Origin: Flavobacterium panacis
GTDB lineage: Bacteria; Bacteroidota; Bacteroidia; Flavobacteriales; Flavobacteriaceae
NCBI RefSeq assembly: GCF_024649945.1
Contig: NZ_JANKMS010000005.1
Location: 362,612-426,611 of the forward strand
Length of the DNA stretch: 64,000 bases
Reading direction: 5' to 3'
Made by a program: the position numbers and the translations under genes. The notes under the pieces were generated by a model, which worked only from the letters and a program-made list of their open reading frames with translations, was not told the DNA's origin and searched no databases. Positions 55,869 through 63,965 of this stretch are shown piece after piece; the stretch's first letter is position 1, and each line of letters starts with the position of its first letter.

Positions 55869-56576
55869 ATGTTTAAATTTAAGCAATTCTCTATCAACCA
55901 AGATCGTTGCGCTATGAAAGTCGGCACAGATGGTGTTTTACTTGGCGCTTGGGCTCCAATAAATCACAATCCTTTTAGCGTTTTAGATATTGGTGCTGGA
56001 ACTGGAATTATTGCTTTAATGCTAGCACAGCGAACTCATGCAGAACAAATTGATGCGCTTGAAATTGATGAAGATGCATATGAACAAGCAGTAGAAAATT
56101 TTGAAGCTTCTCCTTGGGGTGATCGTTTGTTTTGTTTTCATGCTGGTTTAGATGAATTTATTGAAGAACCTGAAGACGAATACGATTTGATTGTTTCAAA
56201 TCCACCTTTTTATGCTGAAGATTACAAAACAGACAATGAACAACGTGATTTAGCTCGTTTTCAAGACGCAATGCCTTTTGAAGAAATTGTTGAAGCTGCC
56301 GATTTATTACTTTCGGAAAACGGAATTCTAGCAATTATTATCCCTTTCAAAGAGGAAGAAAAATTTATTGCTTTAGCGAAAGAATTTGAACTATACCCCT
56401 TAAAAATTACCCGAGTAAAAGGAGCTCCAAAATCTGAAATCAAACGTAGCTTATTGGCTTTTAGTCGAAATGAAGTTTCTGAAATTGAAATCGATGAATT
56501 AATTATTGAAATTGATCGTCATGTTTATACTCCAGAATATATTGAGTTAACTAAAGAGTTTTATTTAAAGATGTAA
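55869..56576 (+). CDS. tRNA1(Val) (adenine-37-N6)-methyltransferase-like (YfiC family)
   Basis: 235 residues. N-terminal FKFKQFSINQDRCAMKVGTD is characteristic of TrmN6/YfiC, followed by SAM motif LDIGAGTGIIALMLAQRT and the amino-methylase motif IVSNPPFY. It would form m6A in tRNA. Third gene of the rpsP-rimM run. Confidence 0.9.
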   Translation: MFKFKQFSINQDRCAMKVGTDGVLLGAWAPINHNPFSVLDIGAGTGIIALMLAQRTHAEQIDALEIDEDAYEQAVENFEASPWGDRLFCFHAGLDEFIEEPEDEYDLIVSNPPFYAEDYKTDNEQRDLARFQDAMPFEEIVEAADLLLSENGILAIIIPFKEEEKFIALAKEFELYPLKITRVKGAPKSEIKRSLLAFSRNEVSEIEIDELIIEIDRHVYTPEYIELTKEFYLKM

Positions 56577-56627
56577 AAAACATATTGGTTAAAGTTTTAA
56601 AACTTTGACAAAGAATCACAATTGTTT

Positions 56628-57917
56628 TTAAACCTGTTCAAAAATATTCTTAAACTGATACAGAATCCTCTCGATTAAACGCAAATCTTCTGTCACAATT
56701 TCGGCACTTCCTTTCATTTCCTGCTGAAAAACGATTTGTTTATCATAAGAAGTTTTTAAACCGTTTGGCAGAGTAACATCTACTAATAAATTTCCATCTT
56801 TATCTGGAACTAGTGAAATATTTTTAATTTCACCTTTTAATACTCCAAATTCTCTATCAGGATAATTAGCCAAACGAATATTCACGCGTTGCCCTACTTT
56901 TATTTTCCCCGAATTTAAAGCTGGCGCTTTGACTTTTCCAATAAAGCTGTTTTTTGCATCTGGAATAATTGAAAAGACATTGTCTCCAACATTTATAGTC
57001 TGATTTTCATTCCAAACTTGCAAAAAAGTAACCTTACCACTAATAGAAGATTTTAGTGCATATGCGAGTTCCCAGTCTCTTATTATTTTTTTTAATTGAT
57101 AAAATGACTGCGAAACACTGCGATCGAGGTTAACTTCTTCTTTAGTGCTGTTTATTTGCGAATTCTCGCTAGATTTTGTGTTATCAATCAAAGAAGATCT
57201 TAGTTGAGAAATTGAAGACAATAAACTTCTATAATTCTTTTGTGCCTGAAGGAAATTTAATTTTTTAACTTCCATTTCTTGAGCAGAAATAATCCCCTTG
57301 TTGAATAGCGTTTCAAAACGAGCAACTTCATTCTTTTGCAATTCTAATTCTCGTTCGTTTATTAATTTTTGCTGCTGCAAAATTTCCAATCTTTCTGTTA
57401 TCTGAATTTTCTCTGATTGCTGTGCTCTTCTTTCAACTTGAAAAGGATGCAAATCTTTATTCAGTTCCTGAGCCTGATAATCTTTCTGAAAAGCAGCGTA
57501 AGCACTTTCTATTTCACCTAATTGCAAGTTTTTCAATAAATCAAAAGGAAATTCTTTTTTTGAATTGTTAATATCATAACCGTCGACAATACTTTTTAAT
57601 AAAAAAACATCTTTGTAATTTGCTGTATTTTCAATAATGGCTAATGTGCTATTCTTTTCAACTAATGTTTTGTTTTTAACTAATATCGCCTCAATACGCC
57701 CAGAAGATTTTGAAACAATTTTTTCTGGCGGAATATTAGTTGTAATCACAATTTCGGTTCTTACCACATCCGGATATTTTACAAACCAGGACACAAAAAA
57801 CAACATTACGATAATGGCAAATATCAAGACCGTTCCCCATCGTATCATCCAATGCGGTACTTTGGTTAGGATATCCTGAACCTCTTCGCTTCTTAACTCA
57901 AATGAATCTTCTGTCAT
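56628..57917 (-). CDS. HlyD-family secretion adaptor of the peptide exporter
   Basis: 429 residues: one membrane helix near 30-50 (FAIIVMLFFVSWFVKY), lipoyl half-motif (SSGRIEAILVKNKTLVEKNS), a long coiled-coil hairpin (about 150-250) and the barrel domain (GKVTFLQVWNENQTINVGD). It starts 2 bp after the C39 ABC exporter gene and is cotranscribed with it. It should link the exporter to an outer membrane channel; no TolC-like gene is in the window. Confidence 0.93.
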   Translation of the reverse strand: MTEDSFELRSEEVQDILTKVPHWMIRWGTVLIFAIIVMLFFVSWFVKYPDVVRTEIVITTNIPPEKIVSKSSGRIEAILVKNKTLVEKNSTLAIIENTANYKDVFLLKSIVDGYDINNSKKEFPFDLLKNLQLGEIESAYAAFQKDYQAQELNKDLHPFQVERRAQQSEKIQITERLEILQQQKLINERELELQKNEVARFETLFNKGIISAQEMEVKKLNFLQAQKNYRSLLSSISQLRSSLIDNTKSSENSQINSTKEEVNLDRSVSQSFYQLKKIIRDWELAYALKSSISGKVTFLQVWNENQTINVGDNVFSIIPDAKNSFIGKVKAPALNSGKIKVGQRVNIRLANYPDREFGVLKGEIKNISLVPDKDGNLLVDVTLPNGLKTSYDKQIVFQQEMKGSAEIVTEDLRLIERILYQFKNIFEQV

Positions 57918-57919
57918 GC

Positions 57920-60112
57920 TTAATTTCCTAATTGCAGTTGGTTTTTAACTAATTCAAAATAATTACCTTTTTGCTCTACTAATGCAGAATGATTTCCAAT
58001 TTCGATAATTTTTCCTTTATCCAAAACCACGATCTGATCAGCATTCATTACAGTACTTAATCGATGTGCAATGACAACTACCGTTTTATTTTCGAAAAAG
58101 ATATCCAGTTTCTTCATAATTTCTTTTTCATTGTTGGCATCTAAAGCGGAAGTCGCTTCATCAAAAAACAAAACTTCTGGATTTTTATAAACTGCTCTCG
58201 CAATTAAAAGACGCTGTTTTTGTCCCGTACTCATTCCTAATCCTTCTGCTCCAATTTTGGTATTAAAACCAAGAGGTAATCCGGCTATGTATTCTTTAAT
58301 ATTGGCAACTTCGGCGGCATAAAGTAATCGCTCTTTGTCTACTCTGTCCGAACCAAAAGCGATATTATTAGCTATAGTATCACTAAAAATAAAACCTTCT
58401 TGCATTACTGCTCCAACATTTGTCCTCCAGGCTTTCTGAGAGATATTTTTAAGTTGAGTACTTCCAATTATTACTTCTCCTTTTTCAGGTTCGTAAAACT
58501 TTAAAAGTAGCTTCATTAGCGTTGTTTTTCCACTTCCGCTGACTCCCACAATTGCAGTTACTTTATTTGCAGGAATTACTAAATTTAAATTATCCAAAAC
58601 AGGAGTATCTGAACCTAAATAACGAAAAGAAAGATTCTTTACCTCAATATCAACATCAAGAGGAACTTCATTTGTCTGATGCTGTTCCTGTTGGAGTTCA
58701 TCTTCTTTTTGATGAATTTCAGACAATCTGGCCAACGAAATTTTCGCATCCTGCAATTCTCTGACAAATTCTATTAATTGCGTAATTGGGCCGTTTAAAC
58801 TCCCTACAATCGCACTTATAGCAAGCATCATACCTAGTGTTATAGAACCTTCAATCACTAATTTTGCAGAAAGCAGGATTATAAATATGTTTTTTAATTC
58901 ATTAATTACAGATGAACCAATTGTCTGTGTCTGTTCTAAAATGAGGCCTTTTATCGAAACCCTAAAAAGTCTTGCCTGCACATATTCCCAGCCCCAACGT
59001 TTTTGTTTTTCGGCATTATGAAGCTTTATTTCCTGCATTCCGTTAATCAGTTCCATAACTTTATTTTGTTCGTTTGAAACTTCTGCAAAACGTTTATAAT
59101 CGAGAGCTTCTCGTCTTTTTAAGAACAGTGTAATCCATCCAAAATAGAAAACGCTCCCTACAAAGAATACCAAAAAGATCTGTAGATTGAAATAAGCCAA
59201 AACAGCGCCCATAACAAACATATTGATTACCGAGAAAAGTACATTCAAAGAAGATGTGGTCAGAATTTTTTCTATACGTCGATGATCATTTATTCGCTGC
59301 ATAATATCTCCCGTCATACGAACATCAAAAAAGGAAATAGGCAGATTCATTAATTTGATAAAGAAATCTGAAATAAGAGAAATATTGATTCTTGTGGATA
59401 AATGCAATAGAATCCAGCTCCTAATTAATTCTAAGCCTGTTCTTCCAGCGAAAATAAACAGCATTGCAAACAGAATCAAATAAATGAAATGGATATTCTG
59501 ATTCTGAATTCCGACATCGACAATACTTTGGGTTAAAAACGGAAATATTAAATTAAGCAAACTGCTTGCTAAAAGTCCAATTGCAAGCTGAATAAGAAAT
59601 GATTTGTATTGAAATAAATATTTAAAAAGGAATCGAAACCCCAAACCAGAGTTTTCTTCTCTATCAAAATCAGATTCAAAAAATTTCGGGGTTGCTTCTA
59701 TCAATAATGCGATACCTTCTTTTGTTGTATCATTAGCATTATTACCAATCCAAAACTTTACAAAATCTTCTTTGTTATATTCTAAAAGTCCAAAAGCAGG
59801 ATCGGAGATATAATATTTATTATTTTTTATTTTATAAAGTACTACATAATGATCTTTATTCCAGTGAAGAATACATGGCAGAGGAGCTTCTTCTATTCGT
59901 TGTACTGATAATTTTACTCCTAAGGTTCTAAAACCAATTTTTTCGGCGGCATCACTCAAAAAAAGCAGATTACTTCCTTCACGAGTGGTTTCGCTAAAAT
60001 CTCTCAACTCCTGAATATTGATTGTCTTCCCGTAATATTTAGCTATAATTTTTAAACATGTAGGCCCACAATCTTTATGGTCGGCTTGTCTATAATGGGC
60101 GAATTTTTTCAA
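57920..60112 (-). CDS. C39-peptidase-containing ABC exporter
   Basis: 730 residues: N-terminal C39 peptidase (QADHKDCGPTC with catalytic Cys15, DHYVV with His88, ISDPAFG with Asp104), a six-helix transmembrane domain, and an ABC ATPase (GVSGSGKTT with Walker Lys529, MSTGQKQRLLIARA, VLFFDEATSALD). All three catalytic residues are present, so it should cut leaders after Gly-Gly during export. The three GG-leader peptide genes upstream on the same strand are its evident substrates. The 20-residue overlap of function with HlyD downstream marks a bacteriocin-type export unit. Confidence 0.95.
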   Translation of the reverse strand: MKKFAHYRQADHKDCGPTCLKIIAKYYGKTINIQELRDFSETTREGSNLLFLSDAAEKIGFRTLGVKLSVQRIEEAPLPCILHWNKDHYVVLYKIKNNKYYISDPAFGLLEYNKEDFVKFWIGNNANDTTKEGIALLIEATPKFFESDFDREENSGLGFRFLFKYLFQYKSFLIQLAIGLLASSLLNLIFPFLTQSIVDVGIQNQNIHFIYLILFAMLFIFAGRTGLELIRSWILLHLSTRINISLISDFFIKLMNLPISFFDVRMTGDIMQRINDHRRIEKILTTSSLNVLFSVINMFVMGAVLAYFNLQIFLVFFVGSVFYFGWITLFLKRREALDYKRFAEVSNEQNKVMELINGMQEIKLHNAEKQKRWGWEYVQARLFRVSIKGLILEQTQTIGSSVINELKNIFIILLSAKLVIEGSITLGMMLAISAIVGSLNGPITQLIEFVRELQDAKISLARLSEIHQKEDELQQEQHQTNEVPLDVDIEVKNLSFRYLGSDTPVLDNLNLVIPANKVTAIVGVSGSGKTTLMKLLLKFYEPEKGEVIIGSTQLKNISQKAWRTNVGAVMQEGFIFSDTIANNIAFGSDRVDKERLLYAAEVANIKEYIAGLPLGFNTKIGAEGLGMSTGQKQRLLIARAVYKNPEVLFFDEATSALDANNEKEIMKKLDIFFENKTVVVIAHRLSTVMNADQIVVLDKGKIIEIGNHSALVEQKGNYFELVKNQLQLGN

Positions 60113-60166
60113 TTTATTTTGATTTATTCAAGACGAATGTAGGAAAAATTTTTCTTGTTAATCCAT

Positions 60167-60200
60167 AAAAAAACAGAGAAGATATAAATCTTCTCTGTTT
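60167..60200 (-). terminator. Intrinsic terminator between peptide genes and exporter
   Basis: Minus-strand reading: AAACAGAGAAGA-TTTATA-TCTTCTCTGTTT followed by more T. It ends transcripts from the peptide genes 55 bp before the exporter start, so exporter expression depends on read-through or its own promoter. Confidence 0.88.
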
Positions 60201-60235
60201 CGGTATTTATAAACAAATTATCAGCAACACAATTT

Positions 60236-60360
60236 CTTTAGGACATGGCCGCGGTTTTACCCTAACCAAATAAAATTAAACACAGCGGCCAACTCCTAAG
60301 AATCCCAGTACCAATCATCAATACTGAGAAAATGCTCAATGTTCCACGATCGAGCGCCTA
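60236..60360 (-). ncRNA. Candidate small structured RNA upstream of the exporter
   Basis: Unusually GC-rich for an intergenic segment here. CTTTAGGA-CA-TGGCCGC (60236-60252) is opposed by GCGGCCA-AC-TCCTAAG (60285-60300), giving a helix of 7 bp, two mismatches and 7 bp with one bulge. On the minus strand two further small stems (TTGAG/CTCAG-like and CAGTA/TACTG) lie 5' of it and the terminator at 60167-60200 lies 3', so a minus-strand RNA of ~200 nt with its own terminator is possible. No long ORF. It could also be a leader of the exporter genes. Confidence 0.4.
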
Positions 60361-60429
60361 TACATTCAAAAAAAACATGACTAAATTCTAAATAAGGCTA
60401 TATCGTATTACTTTTAAAAAAGTTAAAAA

Positions 60430-60621
60430 TCAACAACAAAGACGACTTGTATCACAAATACCTGATGATGTATTTATCGGACAAGTTTCGCCTGGTGGTA
60501 TTAAAATGCATCCTGCTTGCATGGCATAAACCCAACACTCAGGAATTCCTCCTCTCATAGTTTTTTGCTCATTTCTATTTATAATCTGAGCACCATTTAG
60601 ATTTAAAATTTTTTTCAGCAT
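60430..60621 (-). CDS. GG-leader peptide with six cysteines
   Basis: 63-residue precursor. Leader MLKKILNLNGAQIINRNEQK then TMRGG; cutting after Gly25 leaves a 38-residue core with Cys in the pattern C-x8-C-x8-C-x8-C-x5-C-C. The even count and regular spacing suggest three disulfides. The leader shares NEQKTxxGG with its neighbour at 60885. Together with the adjacent VKOR-thioredoxin protein and C39 exporter it is very likely an exported, oxidised peptide (bacteriocin or signal). No known bacteriocin core was recognised. Confidence 0.85.
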   Translation of the reverse strand: MLKKILNLNGAQIINRNEQKTMRGGIPECWVYAMQAGCILIPPGETCPINTSSGICDTSRLCC

Positions 60622-60684
60622 TTGAATACCATTTTTATAGTAACAGAGTTTTATATAATCTCTGTTACTATATAAATATTAAAA

Positions 60685-60816
60685 TTAGCAAGCATAATTT
60701 TTTTCAACAACAGCATCATGACAATTAGGTTCCTGTGTTTCACCTCCTAAAATGTTTTTCTGCTCTTTTTTGGTCAGCTTTTTAGTCTCTTTACTCTTTA
60801 AAATCTTTTCTAACAT
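60685..60816 (-). CDS. GG-leader peptide with two cysteines (43 aa)
   Basis: Short precursor of 43 residues. Leader MLEKILKSKETKKLTKKEQK then NILGG; core of 18 residues, ETQEPNCHDAVVEKNYAC, with C-x10-C. The KKEQKNILGG site matches the C39 recognition pattern of its neighbours (EQKxxxGG). One disulfide would close a 12-residue loop ending at the C-terminal Cys. It is below the usual length limit of gene finders. Confidence 0.82.
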   Translation of the reverse strand: MLEKILKSKETKKLTKKEQKNILGGETQEPNCHDAVVEKNYAC

Positions 60817-60884
60817 AATTGGTTATTTACGTTTTTTGGGTAAGTCTCAAAATCCGGGAAACCTTGAGACTTTAGATCTTTAGT

Positions 60885-61067
60885 TTAACAGCTTCCAACA
60901 TAGCTATTTGGCACACAACTCCAATATGATGGAACTGTTCCATATTCTGTACATCTTTTAGCTTTAAAACCATCCTCACAAATAGGAGCATTTCCTCCGT
61001 TTATTGTTTTTTGCTCATTCGCAGTCAATTCTACTGCACCTTTCAATTTCAATATATTCTTTAACAT
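60885..61067 (-). CDS. GG-leader peptide with four cysteines
   Basis: 60-residue precursor. Leader MLKNILKLKGAVELTANEQK then TINGG; the core after Gly25 is 35 residues with C-x8-C-x11-C-x8-C, ending in Cys. Two disulfides are likely. It lies 29 bp downstream of the VKOR-thioredoxin gene, so it is the first peptide of the operon. Confidence 0.87.
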   Translation of the reverse strand: MLKNILKLKGAVELTANEQKTINGGNAPICEDGFKAKRCTEYGTVPSYWSCVPNSYVGSC

Positions 61068-61096
61068 AACGCAGGTATTTTGGGGTTACTATATCT

Positions 61097-62656
61097 TTAT
61101 GCGATTCTTTCTAAAACCTGAACTTCATCTACATAGTCGTTCAGGAAGTATTTTAATTCGTTTAATTCATATTCATTTGGAAATAATCTCTCATTTACAA
61201 TTTTAACTGGTGTATAATTGAAATTATTCATCGAACACCAATCATATTGTTTCTGAATTTCCTGGCTAATCATCATACTAATAGAGTCTACATGCCATTT
61301 TTTTAGCCATTTTTTATAAGCCATTCTTTTAATATACCAATCTGAAATTGCTTCAACAGTTTTTCCAGGAGTTGTTCTATTGATTGTTAAAAGTCTCTCA
61401 ACAACAGCTTTATAAGGATTATCGTTGTTTTCTGGATTGATATTAAAAAGAACGTTCAAAAATATTCTATCCGGAAATTTGAGTACCAATTCAAATGCTT
61501 CCTGAAATGTTTTATAACAATGTCCACAACTCGGACTCAATATAATGGAAAGCTTTACAGCTGCATTTTTATTCCCAAAATTCAAACCTCTTAAATCTTC
61601 AAATCCTTTAGTATATTTTACTTTTTTTGACAGGAAGTTTAGTAGTGAATAATTTCTTTTAAACTTTTTAAGTTCTTTTAATGAGTATTCGTTATCTAGC
61701 AAATTCTTAATCATTACTTTAACTGCTGCCCAAATCGGAATTAAAAGCAACAAAGAGAATACATATGGAAAAACAGTACTGAAACTAAAACTTAGTGTAA
61801 AAAGATCTGATGAAAACCACACGATACTTTGAACTAGTATTAAAAACGATACTGCTAAACACATTACACACCATTTTTGAATTTCAAATTTCTGAATCCA
61901 GATAGAACAAACTACCACAGGAATTGCCAACAAACTTAAAAATCCAACAAATATTGCTGAGCTTAATGGCTGAACCAAAATTGCAATAATGCTTGAACTA
62001 AAGAAAAGCAATGGCAAATCTGAAAAACTTAACCATCTGTTTGCAATATCATCATTGAAGCTTATAACCGAATGACAAGAAGAGTTAGAACTTAAATTAC
62101 AAAATTTTGAAATTACAGTGTTTTTAACTCCCCATTTTTGCTGAACAATAAATATGCTCACAATCAAACCTAATATGGAGGTCACTAAAAAAACACTGCT
62201 AAATAAATTAAAACCATTATAGAAAAGAGATAATCCTGTAAGAAGCACTAAAGGCAGAAAATATTTTAACCAATTGTACTCTACTTTTAAATTTTCTCTT
62301 GCAACTACATTATTTGGTTCGATTGCCACAATTACTCCATTCCAATCCAGAAGAAATTTATCGTATGATATTTTTTTACTTCCTTTTTTCAATGTTGTAA
62401 TTCGAACACCATTTTTAATTTTCTCGACCAGAATTAATTCCTCTTTAAAATAAGCCAAAAAATTAGATGGTAAATCAACGATTTGTTCTTTCGAAACTCT
62501 TACTGCTGCATTCTCTACAGAAAGCAAATCGAACGAGTCTGTAATGGCAAATAAACTTGGATAATTTGGATGAGATAAAAACAGATCCTTGAACTCATTT
62601 TTTATGTCTGAGTACTTGTTGATTTGTAGAAATTTTTGGACCAGTTTTAACATCAC
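61097..62656 (-). CDS. Membrane thiol oxidase: degenerate C39-like domain + VKOR + thioredoxin
   Basis: 519 residues. Residues ~1-115 resemble a C39 peptidase domain (HPNYPSLFAITDSFDLLSVE ..) but have no catalytic Cys, so they may only bind GG leaders. Residues ~128-330 form a VKOR domain with several helices and the cysteine pairs 186/194 and 263/266 (KWCVMCLAV, the CxxC that passes electrons to quinone). The C-terminal thioredoxin-like domain has CGHC at 377-380 (LSPSCGHCYKTF). VKOR-Trx fusions make disulfides in exported proteins. Placement directly before three Cys-containing peptides indicates that these are its substrates. An alternative start is the second Met. Confidence 0.9.
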   Translation of the reverse strand: MMLKLVQKFLQINKYSDIKNEFKDLFLSHPNYPSLFAITDSFDLLSVENAAVRVSKEQIVDLPSNFLAYFKEELILVEKIKNGVRITTLKKGSKKISYDKFLLDWNGVIVAIEPNNVVARENLKVEYNWLKYFLPLVLLTGLSLFYNGFNLFSSVFLVTSILGLIVSIFIVQQKWGVKNTVISKFCNLSSNSSCHSVISFNDDIANRWLSFSDLPLLFFSSSIIAILVQPLSSAIFVGFLSLLAIPVVVCSIWIQKFEIQKWCVMCLAVSFLILVQSIVWFSSDLFTLSFSFSTVFPYVFSLLLLIPIWAAVKVMIKNLLDNEYSLKELKKFKRNYSLLNFLSKKVKYTKGFEDLRGLNFGNKNAAVKLSIILSPSCGHCYKTFQEAFELVLKFPDRIFLNVLFNINPENNDNPYKAVVERLLTINRTTPGKTVEAISDWYIKRMAYKKWLKKWHVDSISMMISQEIQKQYDWCSMNNFNYTPVKIVNERLFPNEYELNELKYFLNDYVDEVQVLERIA

Positions 62657-63237
62657 TTTTGATCGTTTTTAAATCATAATTACACTGCAAAGATTGGAGT
62701 TTTTATTGATAAAAATCGCATGTATATATACATTTTATTAATTATACCACATACAATTTATAAATTATACCAAGTATAGTGCATTACATAAATAACTACA
62801 AAACAATTACTTACGCTTTATTTTTTCCAATAAAAACCTTAGAAAGTCTATTTTCGATTAACGGCTGTACTTTTTATCTAGTTTTGGAAAAGCAATAATC
62901 TAAACATCTAAAAACATGAAAAAGAGGGCATAAAAATTTTATGATTTTCAAGAAAATAATCATAAAAAATGGGGTGAAAAAATGATGAAAAAAAGTGTAA
63001 AATTCACTTCAAATTTGATACAAAATACTTCCCAAAAAGCGCAAAAAAAGACAGCTTTAAAATAAGATAAAACCTATAAAAACATTCCGTTTTTTAATGT
63101 CTTTTTAGCAAAAAAATAAACTCAAAATTATTACATAACCAATTTTAAAACGCTTTTTTAGAGCAACAAAACAAAATTGCATTAAGTCATTTATGAACGA
63201 TTAATCGTATTAAAAAATAATTTAAAAAAATATAGAC
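62657..63237. other. 581-bp divergent control region of the peptide locus
   Basis: Very AT-rich. Seen: a minus-strand AATCTTTG box near 62690 (one mismatch to TAnnTTTG) for the oxidase operon; a 10-bp-arm hairpin TTTTATGATT/AATCATAAAA at 62937-62967; a perfect 12-bp palindrome ACGATTAATCGT at 63197-63208 close to the first tandem peptide gene. A 27-codon Lys-rich ORF starting at the ATGATG near 62981 is probably chance. Confidence 0.5.
63197..63208. promoter_or_regulatory. Perfect palindrome, possible operator
   Basis: ACGATTAATCGT, 12 bp, 30 bp before the first tandem peptide gene. A dimeric regulator could bind; none is encoded close by. Confidence 0.35.
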
Positions 63238-63378
63238 ATGAAAAATTCAGCATTAAAATTCAAAGATTTCCAAACAGAAACAATCTCTAAGAAAGAGCAA
63301 AAAACAATTATTGGCGGTGGAAATGACATCGATCCAAATGATCCAAGAAAAAACAACGGCGGAAACGGAAACAACTAA
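63238..63378 (+). CDS. Tandem GG-leader peptide, copy 1
   Basis: 46 residues. Leader MKNSALKFKDFQTETISKKE, then QKTIIGG; the core after Gly27 is 19 residues, GNDIDPNDPRKNNGGNGNN, rich in Asp, Asn and Gly, with no Cys, Ser or Thr. The leader shares the KKEQKTI-x-GG site with the minus-strand peptides. The most divergent of the four copies. Confidence 0.85.
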   Translation: MKNSALKFKDFQTETISKKEQKTIIGGGNDIDPNDPRKNNGGNGNN

Positions 63379-63437
63379 TTTCCAGCTTAAATAAAATTCC
63401 AGAAAAAATAATCCAAAAAAATTTAAAATCTAAAATC

Positions 63438-63578
63438 ATGAAAACTAAAACATTCACATTTAAAGATTTCCAAGCAGATACAATCTCTAAAAAAGAGCAA
63501 AAAACAATTATGGGTGGTGGTAATGACACAGATCCTAATGATCCAAGAAAAAACAATGGAGGAAACGGAAATCCTTGA
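63438..63578 (+). CDS. Tandem GG-leader peptide, copy 2
   Basis: 46 residues, MKTKTFTFKDFQADTISKKE leader, QKTIMGG cut site, core GNDTDPNDPRKNNGGNGNP. The predicted cut leaves a core of 19 residues without Cys. Same layout as copy 1 with Pro instead of Asn at the end. Confidence 0.87.
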   Translation: MKTKTFTFKDFQADTISKKEQKTIMGGGNDTDPNDPRKNNGGNGNP

Positions 63579-63630
63579 TTTCTAATTAATAGAAAAAACC
63601 TCAACAAATCTAATCCAAAAATTTAAAATC

Positions 63631-63771
63631 ATGAAAACTAAAATATTCACATTCAAAGATTTCCAAGCAGATACAATCTCTAGAAAAGAGCAAAAAACAA
63701 TTATGGGTGGTGGTAATGACACAGATCCTAATGATCCAAGAAAAAACAATGGAGGAAACGGAAATCCTTGA
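63631..63771 (+). CDS. Tandem GG-leader peptide, copy 3
   Basis: 46 residues; core identical to copy 2. In the leader Thr5 is Ile and Lys18 is Arg. Near-identity at silent sites marks a recent duplication. Confidence 0.87.
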   Translation: MKTKIFTFKDFQADTISRKEQKTIMGGGNDTDPNDPRKNNGGNGNP

Positions 63772-63824
63772 TTTCTAATTAATAGAAAAAACCTCAACAA
63801 ATCTAATCCAAAAAATTTAAAATC

Positions 63825-63965
63825 ATGAAAACTAAAATATTCACATTCAAAGATTTCCAAGCAGAAACAATCTCTAAAAAAGAGCAAAAAACAATTATGG
63901 GTGGTGGTGACGACATAGATCCGAATGATCCAAGAAAAAACAATGGAGGAAACGGAAATCCTTGA
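63825..63965 (+). CDS. Tandem GG-leader peptide, copy 4
   Basis: 46 residues; core GDDIDPNDPRKNNGGNGNP, with Asp for Asn at residue 29 and Ile for Thr at 31, and Glu14 in the leader. The DPNDPRKNNGGNGN block is unchanged in all four copies. Confidence 0.87.
   Translation: MKTKIFTFKDFQAETISKKEQKTIMGGGDDIDPNDPRKNNGGNGNP

Larger units (their letters stand above)
60113..60429. other. 317-bp gap between peptide genes and exporter
   Basis: No ORF with a GG leader is seen. The gap contains the terminator hairpin at 60167-60200 and a GC-richer structured segment at 60236-60360. Confidence 0.7.

Noticed and set aside
60245..60345. Small hydrophobic ORF (MIGTGILRSWPLCLILFG) as an immunity protein
   Set aside because: Only 18 codons, and the segment is better explained by its inverted repeats as structured RNA.
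62981..63064. 27-codon Lys-rich ORF before the tandem peptides
   Set aside because: No GG leader, simple composition, and located in AT-rich control DNA; probably chance.
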